Shown: positions 47,292-55,759, counted from the stretch's first letter. The stretch is 64,000 nt of DNA from an uncultured Roseicyclus sp. (GCA_947500415.1 CANMRT010000001.1:584982-648981); one strand, 5' to 3'. Numbers and translations are program-made. Notes: generated from the letters alone by a model not told the origin.

Positions 47292-47330
47292 GTTCTGGTA
47301 ACGTTCCGCGCGTGTGTTCGCAATATGTTC
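47292..47330 (-). promoter_or_regulatory. Two LexA-type SOS boxes (GTTC-N7-GTTC)
   Basis: GTTC-TGGTAAC-GTTC at 47292-47306 and GTTC-GCAATAT-GTTC at 47316-47330. Both are exact direct repeats of the form used by alphaproteobacterial LexA, 24 bases apart. They begin 5 bases upstream of the radical-SAM start codon, so bound LexA would block transcription start or early elongation. Confidence 0.82.
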
Positions 47331-47358
47331 TTAGCGTAGTGAGGCGGATGGGCGCGGG

Positions 47359-47976
47359 TCAGCTGGCCGTGAAGGGCAGGCGGGAGATGTTGATGCGACC
47401 CCAATCCGGCAGGGCGATCCAGGTGTCGGTCAGGGTATCGTGGACGCGCCAGGTCTGGCTGCGCAATTCGAGAGCGGTTGGGTGGATGGTTTGCTCGGTG
47501 GGGGAGGCGAAGCGCAGGCGGGCGGTGGTGCGGGATTGCACGGCCTGGGCGAGGGCTGCGATGCGGGGATCGTCGGGGGCCGGGTCGGGGATGTGGTGGA
47601 ATTGGGATTGCGCCTTTTCAATATGGGCGCGGGTCTTGTCGGGGAGGCTTTCGATGAGCTTGGTGCGGGCAAGTTGCGCGGCGCTGGACAGGCCGAGGGG
47701 GGCGAGCATGGGATTTTCGGTGGCGAGGATCAGGCCGAGGGCTCGGGCCTCCGCCTCCGCCAATCCGGTCATGCGAGTGCGGTATTGGAACCCAAGCTCA
47801 ATCCCGCCCTGATTGCCTTGGTGGACGATGATGGGCAGGCCCGCTTCGGTCATTGCATCGACGTCACGCAAGATGGTGCGGGGGGCAACCTCAAGCTCCT
47901 CCGCCAGTTGGACGGAGGTTTGGCGGCCCCGGTTTTGCAGGATGAGGAGGAGGCGCAAAAGACGGGCGGCGCGCAT
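47359..47976 (-). CDS. WYL-type (YafY-like) transcriptional regulator
   Basis: A 205-residue regulator from the ATG at 47976 (AGAGGG upstream; a TTG at 47991 is also in frame). The N-terminal HTH is AARLLRLLLILQNRGRQTSVQLAEELEVAPRTILRDVDAMTEAGLPI, with the HQGNQGGIELG wing. The C-terminal sensing region is shorter than a full WYL domain (TARLRFASPTEQTIHPTALELRSQTWRVH). It is divergent from the SRPBCC gene with a palindrome in between. Confidence 0.87.
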   Translation of the reverse strand: MRAARLLRLLLILQNRGRQTSVQLAEELEVAPRTILRDVDAMTEAGLPIIVHQGNQGGIELGFQYRTRMTGLAEAEARALGLILATENPMLAPLGLSSAAQLARTKLIESLPDKTRAHIEKAQSQFHHIPDPAPDDPRIAALAQAVQSRTTARLRFASPTEQTIHPTALELRSQTWRVHDTLTDTWIALPDWGRINISRLPFTAS

Positions 47977-47994
47977 GAAGGGCCCTCTCAAACC

Positions 47995-48009
47995 TGACAG
48001 TAGATGTCA
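47995..48009. promoter_or_regulatory. Operator candidate TGACA-N5-TGTCA
   Basis: A perfect 5-bp inverted repeat with a 5-base spacer in the 77-base gap between the WYL regulator and the SRPBCC gene. It lies just before an ATATAA that could be a -10 element for the rightward gene. Confidence 0.65.
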
Positions 48010-48053
48010 TATAAGGGATGCTAGGGCCTTGGCTGTCAACAACGGGCAGGGCC

Positions 48054-48473
48054 ATGAAACAGGTAGAAACAGAGATCGAGATTGCAGCGCCAGTGGGTCG
48101 CGTTTGGCAGGTGCTGACCGAGGATATGCCGCGCGCGCCGGAGGCCTTTGGGATCACACGGTTTGAGGGGCGGATTGCGGACGGTGCACGGATAAAGATT
48201 TGGTCGGAGGTCGCGCCGGAGCGGGCCTTTGCCTTGACGGTGGCAGAATTGGAGGCCCCGCAACGGATGGTTTGGCGGGGCGGGATGCCGCTAGGCCTGT
48301 TCACTGGTACGCGGACGTTCACCGTGACGGAGCGCGCGGGCGGCAGCAGGTTCGCGATGCGGGAGGTCTTCACCGGCCCGATGGCGGGGCTTATCACGCG
48401 GTCCATGCCGGACCTGCGCCCGAGTTTCGAGACATTCGCACGAACCCTGAAAGAGAAGGCAGAGATGACATGA
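48054..48473 (+). CDS. SRPBCC domain protein
   Basis: A 139-residue START/Bet v1-like protein from the ATG at 48054. The start MKQVETEIEIAAPVGRVWQVLTE is the classic first strand and helix. FTVTERAGGSRFAMREVFTG and a long C-terminal helix (RPSFETFARTLKEKAE) close the ligand pocket. Ligand unknown. It overlaps the next gene by ATGA and is presumably under the divergent WYL regulator. Confidence 0.88.
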   Translation: MKQVETEIEIAAPVGRVWQVLTEDMPRAPEAFGITRFEGRIADGARIKIWSEVAPERAFALTVAELEAPQRMVWRGGMPLGLFTGTRTFTVTERAGGSRFAMREVFTGPMAGLITRSMPDLRPSFETFARTLKEKAEMT

Positions 48474-48886
48474 GTGATGTGACCTACGGATCGGGGACGG
48501 CTGAAGACCCTTGGGTGTTGAAGACGCCGCCGCTGAGCTCGGACTTCGAGGTGTGGCGGGACGAGGCGCAGGACCCACCTGCGTTGGTCGTGCAGGTGGG
48601 CAAGACGCGGCTGTCTTACCAGTTGCGCGCGTTGGAGGACGCCCATGCGATGTTGAAGGACCACGGCGATTGGATGCCTTTGGGCAATGCCGATGAGGGA
48701 AAACCCACGAAGGAGGGCACGCTCGAGGCTTGGGCGCGGTCCGAGGGTAATCCTGTCGGCGGCTACTATGGTCTGCGGAAGGGCTACCGGGGGCGGTTTG
48801 CGAATTACGTCGGGCCGGTTCTGGAGCTGCTGGGGTTGGCGGAGCTGGAGCACAACGCGCGCAATAACCGCATCCGGGCGATCTGA
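48470..48886 (+). CDS. Conserved hypothetical protein coupled to the SRPBCC gene
   Basis: A 138-residue protein beginning MSDVTYGSGTAEDPWVLKTPP. It contains FEVWRDEAQDPPALVVQVGKTRLSYQLRALEDAHAMLKDHGDWMPLG in its middle and GNPVGGYYGLRKGYRGRFANYVGPVLELLGLA near the end. No membrane segment or signal. I do not assign a function. The start is fixed by the ATGA overlap with the SRPBCC gene; a strong terminator follows. Confidence 0.72.
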   Translation: MSDVTYGSGTAEDPWVLKTPPLSSDFEVWRDEAQDPPALVVQVGKTRLSYQLRALEDAHAMLKDHGDWMPLGNADEGKPTKEGTLEAWARSEGNPVGGYYGLRKGYRGRFANYVGPVLELLGLAELEHNARNNRIRAI

Positions 48887-48891
48887 CGCAA

Positions 48892-48918
48892 AAAGCCCCG
48901 GCGGTTGGCCGGGGCTTT
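48892..48918. terminator. Bidirectional Rho-independent terminator
   Basis: AAAGCCCCGGC (48892-48902) pairs perfectly with GCCGGGGCTTT (48908-48918) across a 5-base loop, with A and T runs at the ends. It serves the convergent genes on both sides. Confidence 0.92.
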
Positions 48919-48938
48919 GCAGGGGCGTGGGTGGTGGA

Positions 48939-49319
48939 TTACCGGCCGTGGGCCGTCACGAGCGCCTGGGGGCCTGCGTTTACGATGGTCTGGTAGCGGA
49001 ACCGGATCTCATCGATGTTGCGAACCGGGCCGCGCAGGTTGAACCAGCCGGTGCAATTGCCGGGGCGCACGATGCGGCGGACGTTGAGGTCCTGGCTGCC
49101 ACCGAGGGCGAAGCTGACGTCGACATCACCGAAATGCACGGCGCGGTTCACGACGCAGAAGCGCACTTCGCTGAAGAGGGCCGGGCCGGGGACGGAGATC
49201 ACATCGACGTCGCTGGTATCCGCTGCGATGCGGGCGCCGAGGAAGGTGTTTGCGGCGGCTGGCATGGCGGCGGAGGCGGCGATGGCAACGATGGCGAGGG
49301 TTTTGAGGGTCTTTTTCAT
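48939..49319 (-). CDS. DUF2541-like secreted protein
   Basis: A 126-residue protein with a signal peptide (MKKTLKTLAIVAIAASAAMPAAAN). The mature part FLGARIAADTSDVDVI, VRFCVVNRAVHFGDVDVSFALGGSQDLNV and GNCTGWFNLRG follows the pattern of DUF2541 (E. coli YaaI-like) periplasmic proteins, including two Cys likely to form a disulphide. Function unknown. Confidence 0.75.
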   Translation of the reverse strand: MKKTLKTLAIVAIAASAAMPAAANTFLGARIAADTSDVDVISVPGPALFSEVRFCVVNRAVHFGDVDVSFALGGSQDLNVRRIVRPGNCTGWFNLRGPVRNIDEIRFRYQTIVNAGPQALVTAHGR

Positions 49320-49513
49320 GGATCTATTCCTTTGGGTTTAAAGTTTGGGTCTTAAAAGTGTTGGTGTCTGAAATGCTGTAGACATGAGGTATCACGGGGG
49401 CTGACGGGGTTTCCGTCGCCCTTTGTGCGATTTTCTTTTGCGTTTTTTGGTAAGGTGTTGTTTTTGCTTAAGAAGAAACGCGACGTTTTTTGCGACGGAT
49501 GCGCGGGGCTGCG

Positions 49514-49951
49514 TTAATCGGCGGCGTTTTGGGCCGGTTCGACCTGCTGATGTACCTCGATCACGTTGCCTTCTGGGTCATGGAAGAACACCTGATGCCA
49601 TTCGGCGGCGAAGGCTGCGCCGTAGTCTGAATAGGGAATGCCGCGCGCGTCGAGGATGGCGAGGAATGCCGCAAGGTCATCGGTGCGGAAGGCGATGTGG
49701 CCGCGGTCGACAGGATTGATGACCTGACCGTTGTGGAAGGCGACTCTCAGGTCACGCTCAGCCAGATGCATCTGCATGGCGCCCTCGGTGGCGAAACGGA
49801 TCTTGCCGTCGAAACCCTGGCCGCCCTTGGCCTCGGTCCTTGGGAATTGATCCGCCGGGATGTCATCGAGGCCAAGGACATTGGTATAGAAGTCGTGCAT
49901 CCGGTCGACGTCTTCGGAGACGAAGTTGATGTGGTGGAATTCGAGTCTCAT
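49514..49951 (-). CDS. VOC (glyoxalase/bleomycin-resistance fold) protein
   Basis: A 145-residue protein with two beta-alpha-beta-beta-beta modules. The first is FHHINFVSEDVDRMHDFYTNVLGL. The second has GHIAFRTDDLAAFLAILDARGI and WHQVFFHDPEGNVIEVHQQ, with His and Glu at the usual metal positions. It could be a dioxygenase or lyase of a small molecule; substrate unknown. Confidence 0.9.
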   Translation of the reverse strand: MRLEFHHINFVSEDVDRMHDFYTNVLGLDDIPADQFPRTEAKGGQGFDGKIRFATEGAMQMHLAERDLRVAFHNGQVINPVDRGHIAFRTDDLAAFLAILDARGIPYSDYGAAFAAEWHQVFFHDPEGNVIEVHQQVEPAQNAAD

Positions 49952-50017
49952 TGGGCGCGGTTCTCAAAAGACGGTTTTGCCCATCCTGCGAGTTCCGCGC
50001 CAAATGTCACGTGCCGA

Positions 50018-50497
50018 TCAAGCCGCGAGCGTATCCGCCAGCTTGTCGAAGGCCTGCATCCAGCCGCCTTCGCCGGGCGAGCCTGCGGGCACGCCGATGT
50101 GGCGCATGACCATGCGGGTGCCCGTGCCGTCCTCCGATAGCTCCACATGCACTTCGGTCATCTCGGGCGTACCTTCGGGCATTCCCATGGAGGCGGGCGA
50201 GAGGACGTTGCCGTCCGCGTCGCACATCGCCTCGGTATAGACCAGGCGGGTTTTGGGTGTGACCTCGGTATAGGTGCCGGTGAAATACATCGTCATGGAG
50301 CGGTCGGGGCGATCCATTTTCATGGTCACGCGGCGGGTGCCGCCGACCTTCACGTCCATGCGGGCTTCGGGCACCGACATGCCCATGGGGCCATACCATT
50401 GCATGAACAGGTCGGCCTCCGTCCAGAAGCGCCAGACCATGTCGAGGGGGGCGTCGAAATGGCGCTCGATGCGTACGAAGCCGGCAAGTTCAGTCAT
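50018..50497 (-). CDS. AHSA1-type SRPBCC protein
   Basis: A 159-residue protein. FVRIERHFDAPLDMVWRFWTEADLFMQWYGP at the start and a C-terminal GEGGWMQAFDKLADTLA helix are the signatures of the AHSA1/activator-of-Hsp90-like branch. Its start overlaps the end of the ArsR-type gene by 8 bases. Such ArsR-SRPBCC pairs are common and suggest the regulator controls the pair. Confidence 0.9.
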   Translation of the reverse strand: MTELAGFVRIERHFDAPLDMVWRFWTEADLFMQWYGPMGMSVPEARMDVKVGGTRRVTMKMDRPDRSMTMYFTGTYTEVTPKTRLVYTEAMCDADGNVLSPASMGMPEGTPEMTEVHVELSEDGTGTRMVMRHIGVPAGSPGEGGWMQAFDKLADTLAA

Positions 50498-50828
50498 TGG
50501 AATGGTCCTTCAGTTTGGCAAGGGCAGTGTCGAGCGCATCGAAACGCGCGGTCCAGAAATGGCGGTATTGCTCGGTCCAGTCGGCGATTTCTGCGAGGGG
50601 GGCCGCGTTGAGCGTGCAGGGGCGGAATTGCGCCGTCTGTGACCGTTCGATCAGACCTGCCTTTTGCAGCACACGGATATGCTGGGAGATGGCGGGCAGG
50701 CTCATGTCAAACGGTTGCGCGAGATCGTTGACAGTGGCCGGGCCATCGGCCAGCCGCGCGAGGATGGCCCGGCGTGTCGGGTTGGCAAGGGCCGCGAAAG
50801 TCGCGTCGAGCTGGGTGTCGGCGGTCAT
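50490..50828 (-). CDS. ArsR-family winged-helix regulator
   Basis: A 112-residue regulator. LDATFAALANPTRRAILARLADGPATVNDLAQPFDMSLPAISQHIRVLQKAGLIERS is the ArsR/SmtB winged helix. There is no metal-binding Cys motif in the recognition helix, so it senses something other than arsenic or zinc. It heads a two-gene operon with the SRPBCC protein. Confidence 0.92.
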   Translation of the reverse strand: MTADTQLDATFAALANPTRRAILARLADGPATVNDLAQPFDMSLPAISQHIRVLQKAGLIERSQTAQFRPCTLNAAPLAEIADWTEQYRHFWTARFDALDTALAKLKDHSND

Positions 50829-50838
50829 GTGACGTTAA

Positions 50839-50870
50839 TAAAGTGATTCATTAATTAAGTAAACACTTTA
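50839..50870. promoter_or_regulatory. AT-rich inverted repeat TAAAGTG-N18-CACTTTA
   Basis: Perfect 7-bp arms at 50839-50845 and 50864-50870 flank a TTAATTAA-containing centre. It starts 11 bases upstream of the ArsR-type gene and also faces the rightward ATP-grasp gene. A likely operator for autoregulation. Confidence 0.72.
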
Positions 50871-50964
50871 CAATTCACCGGCTGGCCGGTGTCCAAGATC
50901 ATCACGGATCGTGATCTGCGTTGCCACGCTTTATCAATTGTCCTGACTGCAGGATTGAGGTGAC

Positions 50965-51777
50965 ATGCGCCTTCCGCGATGGGGGGGTGCTGGTGCGATG
51001 CAATGGGTGCTGCAAGACTTTGAAGATACGCGCAAACTGGGCGATGCGCTGACGCGGCTTGGGGTCGCGCACAGCTGGCACAAGGTGGTGCCCTTCGTCG
51101 GTGAGTTGATCCCTGAGCCCCAGATCGTCGACCCGGAGCAGGTCGTGTTGTTCGGCAGCTATGGCTTGCGCCATTTCGCAAGCAAAAAGGGGTTGAGGCC
51201 GGGTGTCTTCACCCTGCGCCCGTTCCTGTTTGAAGATAACTGGGCACCGTTTTTGTTGAACGGACGCGACGCATTGCTGATGCGGCTTGATCAGGTACAC
51301 GGGCGTTTGCCCGATGGGGATTGGTTCATGCGTCCGGTGGATGACAGCAAGGCCGAGCCGGGGCGTGTCCGGTCAGCCGCAGAGATCCGCGTCTTGGCCG
51401 AAAAGGTGATGGCGGTACCAGTTGACGATATCCCAAAAGGGTCGCTGCGCCCCGATACGGACCTGATGATGACGCGGCCTGCGCGGATTCGTGTCGAATG
51501 GCGCATCTGGGTGGTGGCGGATCAGGTGGTGACCTGGTCGCTTTACAAAGAGGGTGCGCGGGTTGTCTATCGCCCTGAGATCGACGCGGATGCACAATCC
51601 TTTGCGGAGGCGATGGTCGCGGCCAATCCCGGATATGCCGAGGCTTATGTGCTGGACGTGTGTCGCACCGATGAGGGGATGAAGCTTTTGGAGACCAATT
51701 GCATCAATGCGGCAGGGTTTTATGCCGCAGACCTTCAAAAACTGGTCGCGGCCCTAGAGGGGCTGGCGCATGGCTAA
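50965..51777 (+). CDS. DUF4343 ATP-grasp protein
   Basis: About 270 residues. The ATG at 50965 has GAGGTGAC just upstream; the ATG at 50998 (MQWVLQDFEDTRK) is possible. Regions of an ATP-grasp fold are visible: GSYGLRHFASKKG, WFMRPVDDSKAEPGRV, EWRIWVVADQVVTWSLYKEG and VLDVCRTDEGMKLLETNCINAAGFY, the last with the metal-binding Glu and Asn. It should ligate a carboxylate to an amine with ATP; substrates unknown. It overlaps rarD by 8 bases. Confidence 0.85.
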   Translation: MRLPRWGGAGAMQWVLQDFEDTRKLGDALTRLGVAHSWHKVVPFVGELIPEPQIVDPEQVVLFGSYGLRHFASKKGLRPGVFTLRPFLFEDNWAPFLLNGRDALLMRLDQVHGRLPDGDWFMRPVDDSKAEPGRVRSAAEIRVLAEKVMAVPVDDIPKGSLRPDTDLMMTRPARIRVEWRIWVVADQVVTWSLYKEGARVVYRPEIDADAQSFAEAMVAANPGYAEAYVLDVCRTDEGMKLLETNCINAAGFYAADLQKLVAALEGLAHG

Positions 51778-52648
51778 CCAATCCGACGACACGCCAGCCG
51801 GTTTCGGCTATGCCGTCAGCGCCTATGTCCTGTGGGGTGGTCTGCCGCTATACCTCAAGGCGCTGGAACATTTGCCCCCGGCCGAGGTGGTGGCGCATCG
51901 CGTGGTCTGGTCGCTGCCGCTGATCGGTTTGCTGATCTGGGTCACCGGGCGGACGGCGGATTTGAAGGCGGCTTTCCGATCACCGAAGCTCTTAGGCATG
52001 GCGGCGCTGACGAGCATTTTCATCTCGATCAACTGGGGCGTCTATGTCTGGGCGATTGCCAATGACCGCGCGCTGGACGGGGCGTTGGGCTACTACATCA
52101 ACCCGCTTTTCAGCGTGTTTCTGGGTGCAGTTCTGCTGGGCGAGAAGCTGAGCGCGTTGAAATGGGCGGCGGTGGCGCTGGCCTCAGCGGCGGTGGTGGT
52201 ACTGACGATTGCGCAGGGAAGCCTGCCCTGGCCCGCGCTCGCCCTGATGTTGAGCTGGGGCGGCTATGCGTTCTGCAAGCGGCGCCTGCCGATTGGGCCA
52301 AACCAGGGGTTCTTCCTGGAGGTTGCGATCCTGAGCGTGCCGGCATTGGCCTATCTGGTCTGGCTGGGCGGCGAAGGCGCGTTTCTGGGGGAAGCGGGGG
52401 ACACTTGGCTGCTGATGTGCGCGGGCGTCGTGACGGCGGTGCCGCTGATCCTTTACGTGAACGGTGCGAAACTTCTGCGGCTGAGCACGATCGGCATCCT
52501 GCAATACATCGCGCCGACGTTGATCATGCTGGTGGCCTTGTTCGTATTCGGAGAGCCCTTCGGCACGGCGCGGGCGATTGCCTTCCCGATGATCTGGGGC
52601 GCGCTGGCGCTCTATTCGGTGGCACTGATCCGGGAAGCGCGGGCGTGA
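51770..52648 (+). CDS. rarD: EamA family transporter RarD
   Basis: A 292-residue protein with about ten membrane helices in two EamA repeats. The RarD-specific start is visible: GFGYAVSAYVLWGGLPLYLKALEHLPPAEVVAHRVVWSLP. ISINWGVYVWAIANDRALDGALGYYINPL and the C-terminal LLRLSTIGILQYIAPTLIMLVALFVFGEPF complete it. It is an exporter of unknown substrate in the inner membrane. Confidence 0.92.
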   Translation: MANQSDDTPAGFGYAVSAYVLWGGLPLYLKALEHLPPAEVVAHRVVWSLPLIGLLIWVTGRTADLKAAFRSPKLLGMAALTSIFISINWGVYVWAIANDRALDGALGYYINPLFSVFLGAVLLGEKLSALKWAAVALASAAVVVLTIAQGSLPWPALALMLSWGGYAFCKRRLPIGPNQGFFLEVAILSVPALAYLVWLGGEGAFLGEAGDTWLLMCAGVVTAVPLILYVNGAKLLRLSTIGILQYIAPTLIMLVALFVFGEPFGTARAIAFPMIWGALALYSVALIREARA

Positions 52649-52695
52649 TGGATTGAGACTTGTCATCCTTGATTGGCACTTATAGACGGATCGGC

Positions 52696-52785
52696 GGAGA
52701 CGTGGCCGAGTGGTCGAAGGCGCTCCCCTGCTAAGGGAGTAGGCGGGAAACCGTCTCGAGGGTTCGAATCCCTTCGTCTCCGCCA
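52696..52785 (+). tRNA. tRNA-Ser (anticodon GCT)
   Basis: A 90-base class II tRNA with a long variable arm. The acceptor GGAGACG pairs with CGTCTCC, the anticodon loop CTGCTAA gives GCT (codons AGC/AGU), the T-arm has GGTTCGAATCC and CCA is encoded. An integrase starts 150 bases downstream, so this is the likely attachment site of the element to its right. Confidence 0.95.
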
Positions 52786-52935
52786 CCATGGCACTTTTTT
52801 CGGTTTGATAGGGTCGCATTGAGCGGCCCTTCTTCTTTGTTTTATTGGGCATAGTGCGCTCCTGGGATTGTCTTAAGTATTCTCCGATTGCGTCTATATC
52901 TGTTCAATGTGTGGTATAAATTGTGGTACCTTTGT

Positions 52936-54105
52936 ATGGCGTTAACCGGGAAGCTAACGAAGAAGTTGGTCGAGAGCTTGGGCCCCGGTCGGCATGGCGA
53001 TGGCAATGGCTTGTATCTGGTTGTGGACCCTTCTGGCGCGCGGCGTTGGATTGTCCGGGTGACTGTGAATGGGCAACGGAATGTGAAGGGCGCGCCGTTA
53101 CGCACGGATTTCGGTTTGGGCGGGGCGGATATCGTCACAATCAACCAAGCGCGCGACCTCGCCCTGAAATATAGACGCATGGCCAAACAGGGCCTCAATC
53201 CCCGTTTTAATGCGACGCGGGAACGGCTGACGTTCGAGGAGGTCGCGCAGCAGGTGCACATCGACCGGTAGCCCACTTGGAAGAACGCCAAACACGGCCA
53301 GCAATGGATAAATACCCTGCGCGACTTCGCTTTTCCGAAGATCGGGCGCATGCCGGTTGATTCAATTGGGCAGCCAGAGGTTCTGATGTGCCTCTCCTCC
53401 ATCTGGACGGAAAAGCATGAAACGGCTCGGCGCCTTTCGCAACGGATCAAGACAGTTCTGGACGTAGCACGCTCGAAAGGGTTCCGAGAGGGGGAGAACT
53501 CTGTAACGGCGATCCAGGAAGGGCATGTGTTGCCGAAAGTGAAGAAGAAGGCGACGCACCATAAAGCCATGCGTAGGCAGGACGTGCCCGCCTTTTATGC
53601 TGATTTGAATAACCGCAATGCCATGTCGGCAAAGGCACTTATGTTCACCTGCCTTACGGGCTCGCGCACCAGTGAAGTCTTGAAAATGCGATGGGAAGAG
53701 CTGGACTTCGACGCATGTCTATGGATCTGCCCTGATGAGCGGATGAAAGGCGGACTTGAACACCGAGTCCCGCTGACAAATGCGATGATCGAGGTTCTAG
53801 AGCCCTTGAGGGCGCTCCAATCCGAGGTCGTGTTCGAGGGACAGAAGCGGCACCATCCGCTGTCAAACATGTCGATGCTGATGCTCTTGCGTCGGATGGA
53901 CATAGAGGGCGTCACAGTACATGGCTTCCGGTCAACGTTTCGCGATTGGGTGGGAGAGGAATTGGGCGCGCCACGCGAGCTGGCGGAAATGAGCTTGTCC
54001 CATAAAGTCGGCTCGGACGTTGAGCGGGCCTATGCACGCAGTGATTTGCTTGAGAGGCGGCGGAGGCTGATGGAGCAGTGGTCTAATTACCTGACCGGCG
54101 CCTGA
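52936..54105 (+). pseudogene. P4-type tyrosine integrase with one in-frame TAG
   Basis: Frame-consistent from the ATG at 52936 to 54105 except for a TAG at 53269-53271. The N-terminal DUF4102-like part is MALTGKLTKKLVESLGPGRHGDGNGLYLVVDPSGARRW. After the stop it continues PTWKNAKHGQQWINTLRDFAFPKIG, the normal SAM-like core-binding domain. The catalytic domain then follows: FTCLTGSRTSEVLKMRW (Arg), EHRVPLT, VHGFRSTFRDW (His-x-x-Arg) and SLSHKVGSDVERAYAR (His/Tyr). All active-site residues survive. It would integrate into the adjacent tRNA-Ser. The stop separates 111 N-terminal codons from about 278 more. Confidence 0.88.
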
Positions 54106-54818
54106 TGGCGGAAGATGGCGGGATGCACGAGATCGCGATCAATGAACTAGAGTTGAATAACATCGACCTCATTCGTATCGCTTTGAGCGAGAAGACGGAT
54201 GAGGCCCGCCAACGCGCTATTTGGTGCGTAAAGCATGAAGTCTTGGCCAAGAGCATAGAGGCGATAAACGAACAAGCCGGAGCAGGGTGGACCGAAAGGC
54301 CAGAAAACAAATCGCTCATGGACTGGGTGGTTGCTACTACAGGAGATCGTCAAACTGCGGCAATGGAATTTACAGAGACAGTGCTGCGGTATGCAAAACA
54401 ACAAGAGAGGAAGCTGAATATTGCGGAAGAAATTGGCTTCCACATCTTTCTTTCGATCCAAGAGGGTAGGAATTCAGGTGTCCAAACCAGAGATGGCATT
54501 CTTGAGCGCGTTAGGCATAGCGCCAAGGAGGCCAATATAGCTGGTGCCAAAGACCGAGATACCCTGCGCACAGCTTGGAACGACTACCGTGGCGTCTTTC
54601 ATCTAGGGCTGGCAATGAATTTTTGTGAGGAAAACCCTGAGAAGTGCCTGAACGTACTTCATGTCGCCGAGGAGCTTCGTGAGCTGCTTAGCACGTCCTG
54701 CCCTAGGGGCACTCAAAAGCCATACGTCGACGCCGAACTGCAAACTTCTTTCGTATATAAATCAACGCTTAAGGGTCCCCGATTTCATGATCGGGGACTG
54801 CATTTTTCGGTGGAATAG
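54105..54818 (+). CDS. Hypothetical helical protein following the integrase
   Basis: A 237-residue protein; its ATG overlaps the integrase stop by one base (TGATG). It is mostly helical and charged (ELELNNIDLIRIALSEKTDEARQRAIW, EFTETVLRYAKQQERKLNIAEEIGFHIF). I do not recognise it. No membrane segment or signal. Its coupling to the integrase suggests it belongs to the element's own maintenance or cargo. Confidence 0.65.
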   Translation: MAEDGGMHEIAINELELNNIDLIRIALSEKTDEARQRAIWCVKHEVLAKSIEAINEQAGAGWTERPENKSLMDWVVATTGDRQTAAMEFTETVLRYAKQQERKLNIAEEIGFHIFLSIQEGRNSGVQTRDGILERVRHSAKEANIAGAKDRDTLRTAWNDYRGVFHLGLAMNFCEENPEKCLNVLHVAEELRELLSTSCPRGTQKPYVDAELQTSFVYKSTLKGPRFHDRGLHFSVE

Positions 54819-54862
54819 CGGTCACTCATCCATTGCGGCTTAACGCAATTGAAGAGGCAACT

Positions 54863-55075
54863 ATGTCATCGAAATTCTTTGACGATGATCGCTCCTATCT
54901 GTTGGGCGACGACGAACTGCTCCTCCTTGGGGATCGCGAGAAACTGGCCCAATGGCGTCACAAGGGCCGAGGGCCTGCATTCTATCGCCTGGGTCGCAAG
55001 ATCGTGTACCGCGGCAGTGACCTGAACGCTTGGGCTGAGGCGCAGAGGGTCGAGCCTTCGGCTGATGAGGTGTGA
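54863..55075 (+). CDS. AlpA/excisionase-like HTH protein
   Basis: A 70-residue protein with GAAGAGG before the ATG. LLLLGDREKLAQWRHKGRGPAFYRLGRKIVYRGSDLNAWAEAQR is a MerR-like winged helix as in excisionases, with the second strand and the SDLNAW helix. It ends three codons before the start of the next HTH gene. It may act as recombination-direction factor for the adjacent integrase. Confidence 0.78.
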   Translation: MSSKFFDDDRSYLLGDDELLLLGDREKLAQWRHKGRGPAFYRLGRKIVYRGSDLNAWAEAQRVEPSADEV

Positions 55076-55079
55076 TCTC

Positions 55080-55385
55080 ATGTCACGCTCAGACACCACC
55101 GGGCAAATGGACCTCTTCTCCGAGCCAACCGCACGCCCTGCTGCTGGTATAGCCCCTTTGGCAAGGAAACAGGTCTCCTGTACGAAGTGTCAGGAGACAT
55201 TCCTCTCCGATATTGAAGTGGCCAAGCGCTATGGCATTTCGCGCGCCTCGGTTTGGCGGTGGGTGAAGAATAATTCTAAAGCCCCGAAACCGATCAAGCT
55301 CAGCCCAGGTACCACACGCTGGAAGCTCAGCGAACTGGTCGAATTTGAGGCGCAGAGTGCGCGGTGGCGGCAGACACTCAAATGA
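55080..55385 (+). CDS. AlpA family phage-type regulator
   Basis: A 101-residue protein. The C-terminal half is an AlpA-type HTH: FLSDIEVAKRYGISRASVWRWVKN, then FPKPIKL-like KAPKPIKLSPGTTRWKLSELVEFE. An N-terminal segment has a C-x-x-C (SCTKCQETF). AlpA proteins activate excision of cryptic prophages and islands. Its stop overlaps the next ATG. Confidence 0.82.
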   Translation: MSRSDTTGQMDLFSEPTARPAAGIAPLARKQVSCTKCQETFLSDIEVAKRYGISRASVWRWVKNNSKAPKPIKLSPGTTRWKLSELVEFEAQSARWRQTLK

Positions 55386-55752
55386 GCCGGTCGTACAAAG
55401 GGGTCCGCGTTAAGGCCCATCACGTCTACTCAATCGAGGATCTGATGGCGCTTTATGGCGTTACAGCGAACACGATTTCGAACTGGAATGCCGACGGTTT
55501 GCTGCGATCGGATGGGCAAAAGCCGTACCTTATCAAGGCGCCGCTGTCGCGCATTTCCATGCGAAAAGGATGGCACGCCAGCGTGTGGATTTACGCCCCG
55601 GCGAGTTCAAGTGCATGACCTGCAAAGCAGCTGGGTTTCCAGACATCGAGACGGTTGAAGTCCGCGAGTTAGCTTCTGGCCGCAGGATCATCTGCGCGAT
55701 CTGCTCGAGCTGTCAGGCTCCGATCCGTAAGATACCAAGTGAGGCGGATTGA
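55382..55752 (+). pseudogene. HTH plus zinc-ribbon protein with a frameshift
   Basis: Frame A (55382 on) encodes a HTH: VYSIEDLMALYGVTANTISNWNADGLL ... KPYLIKAPLSR, then nonsense to a stop at 55618. From about 55560 the sense continues in another frame as FHAKRMARQRVDLRPGEFKCMTCKAAG and IICAICSSCQAPIRK, a four-Cys zinc ribbon ending at 55752. Joining the two at SR|FHAKR, with a net shift of two bases, gives one protein of about 123 residues, as seen in integrative elements of this group. A true pair of overlapping genes is less likely. Confidence 0.72.
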
Positions 55753-55759
55753 GACATCA

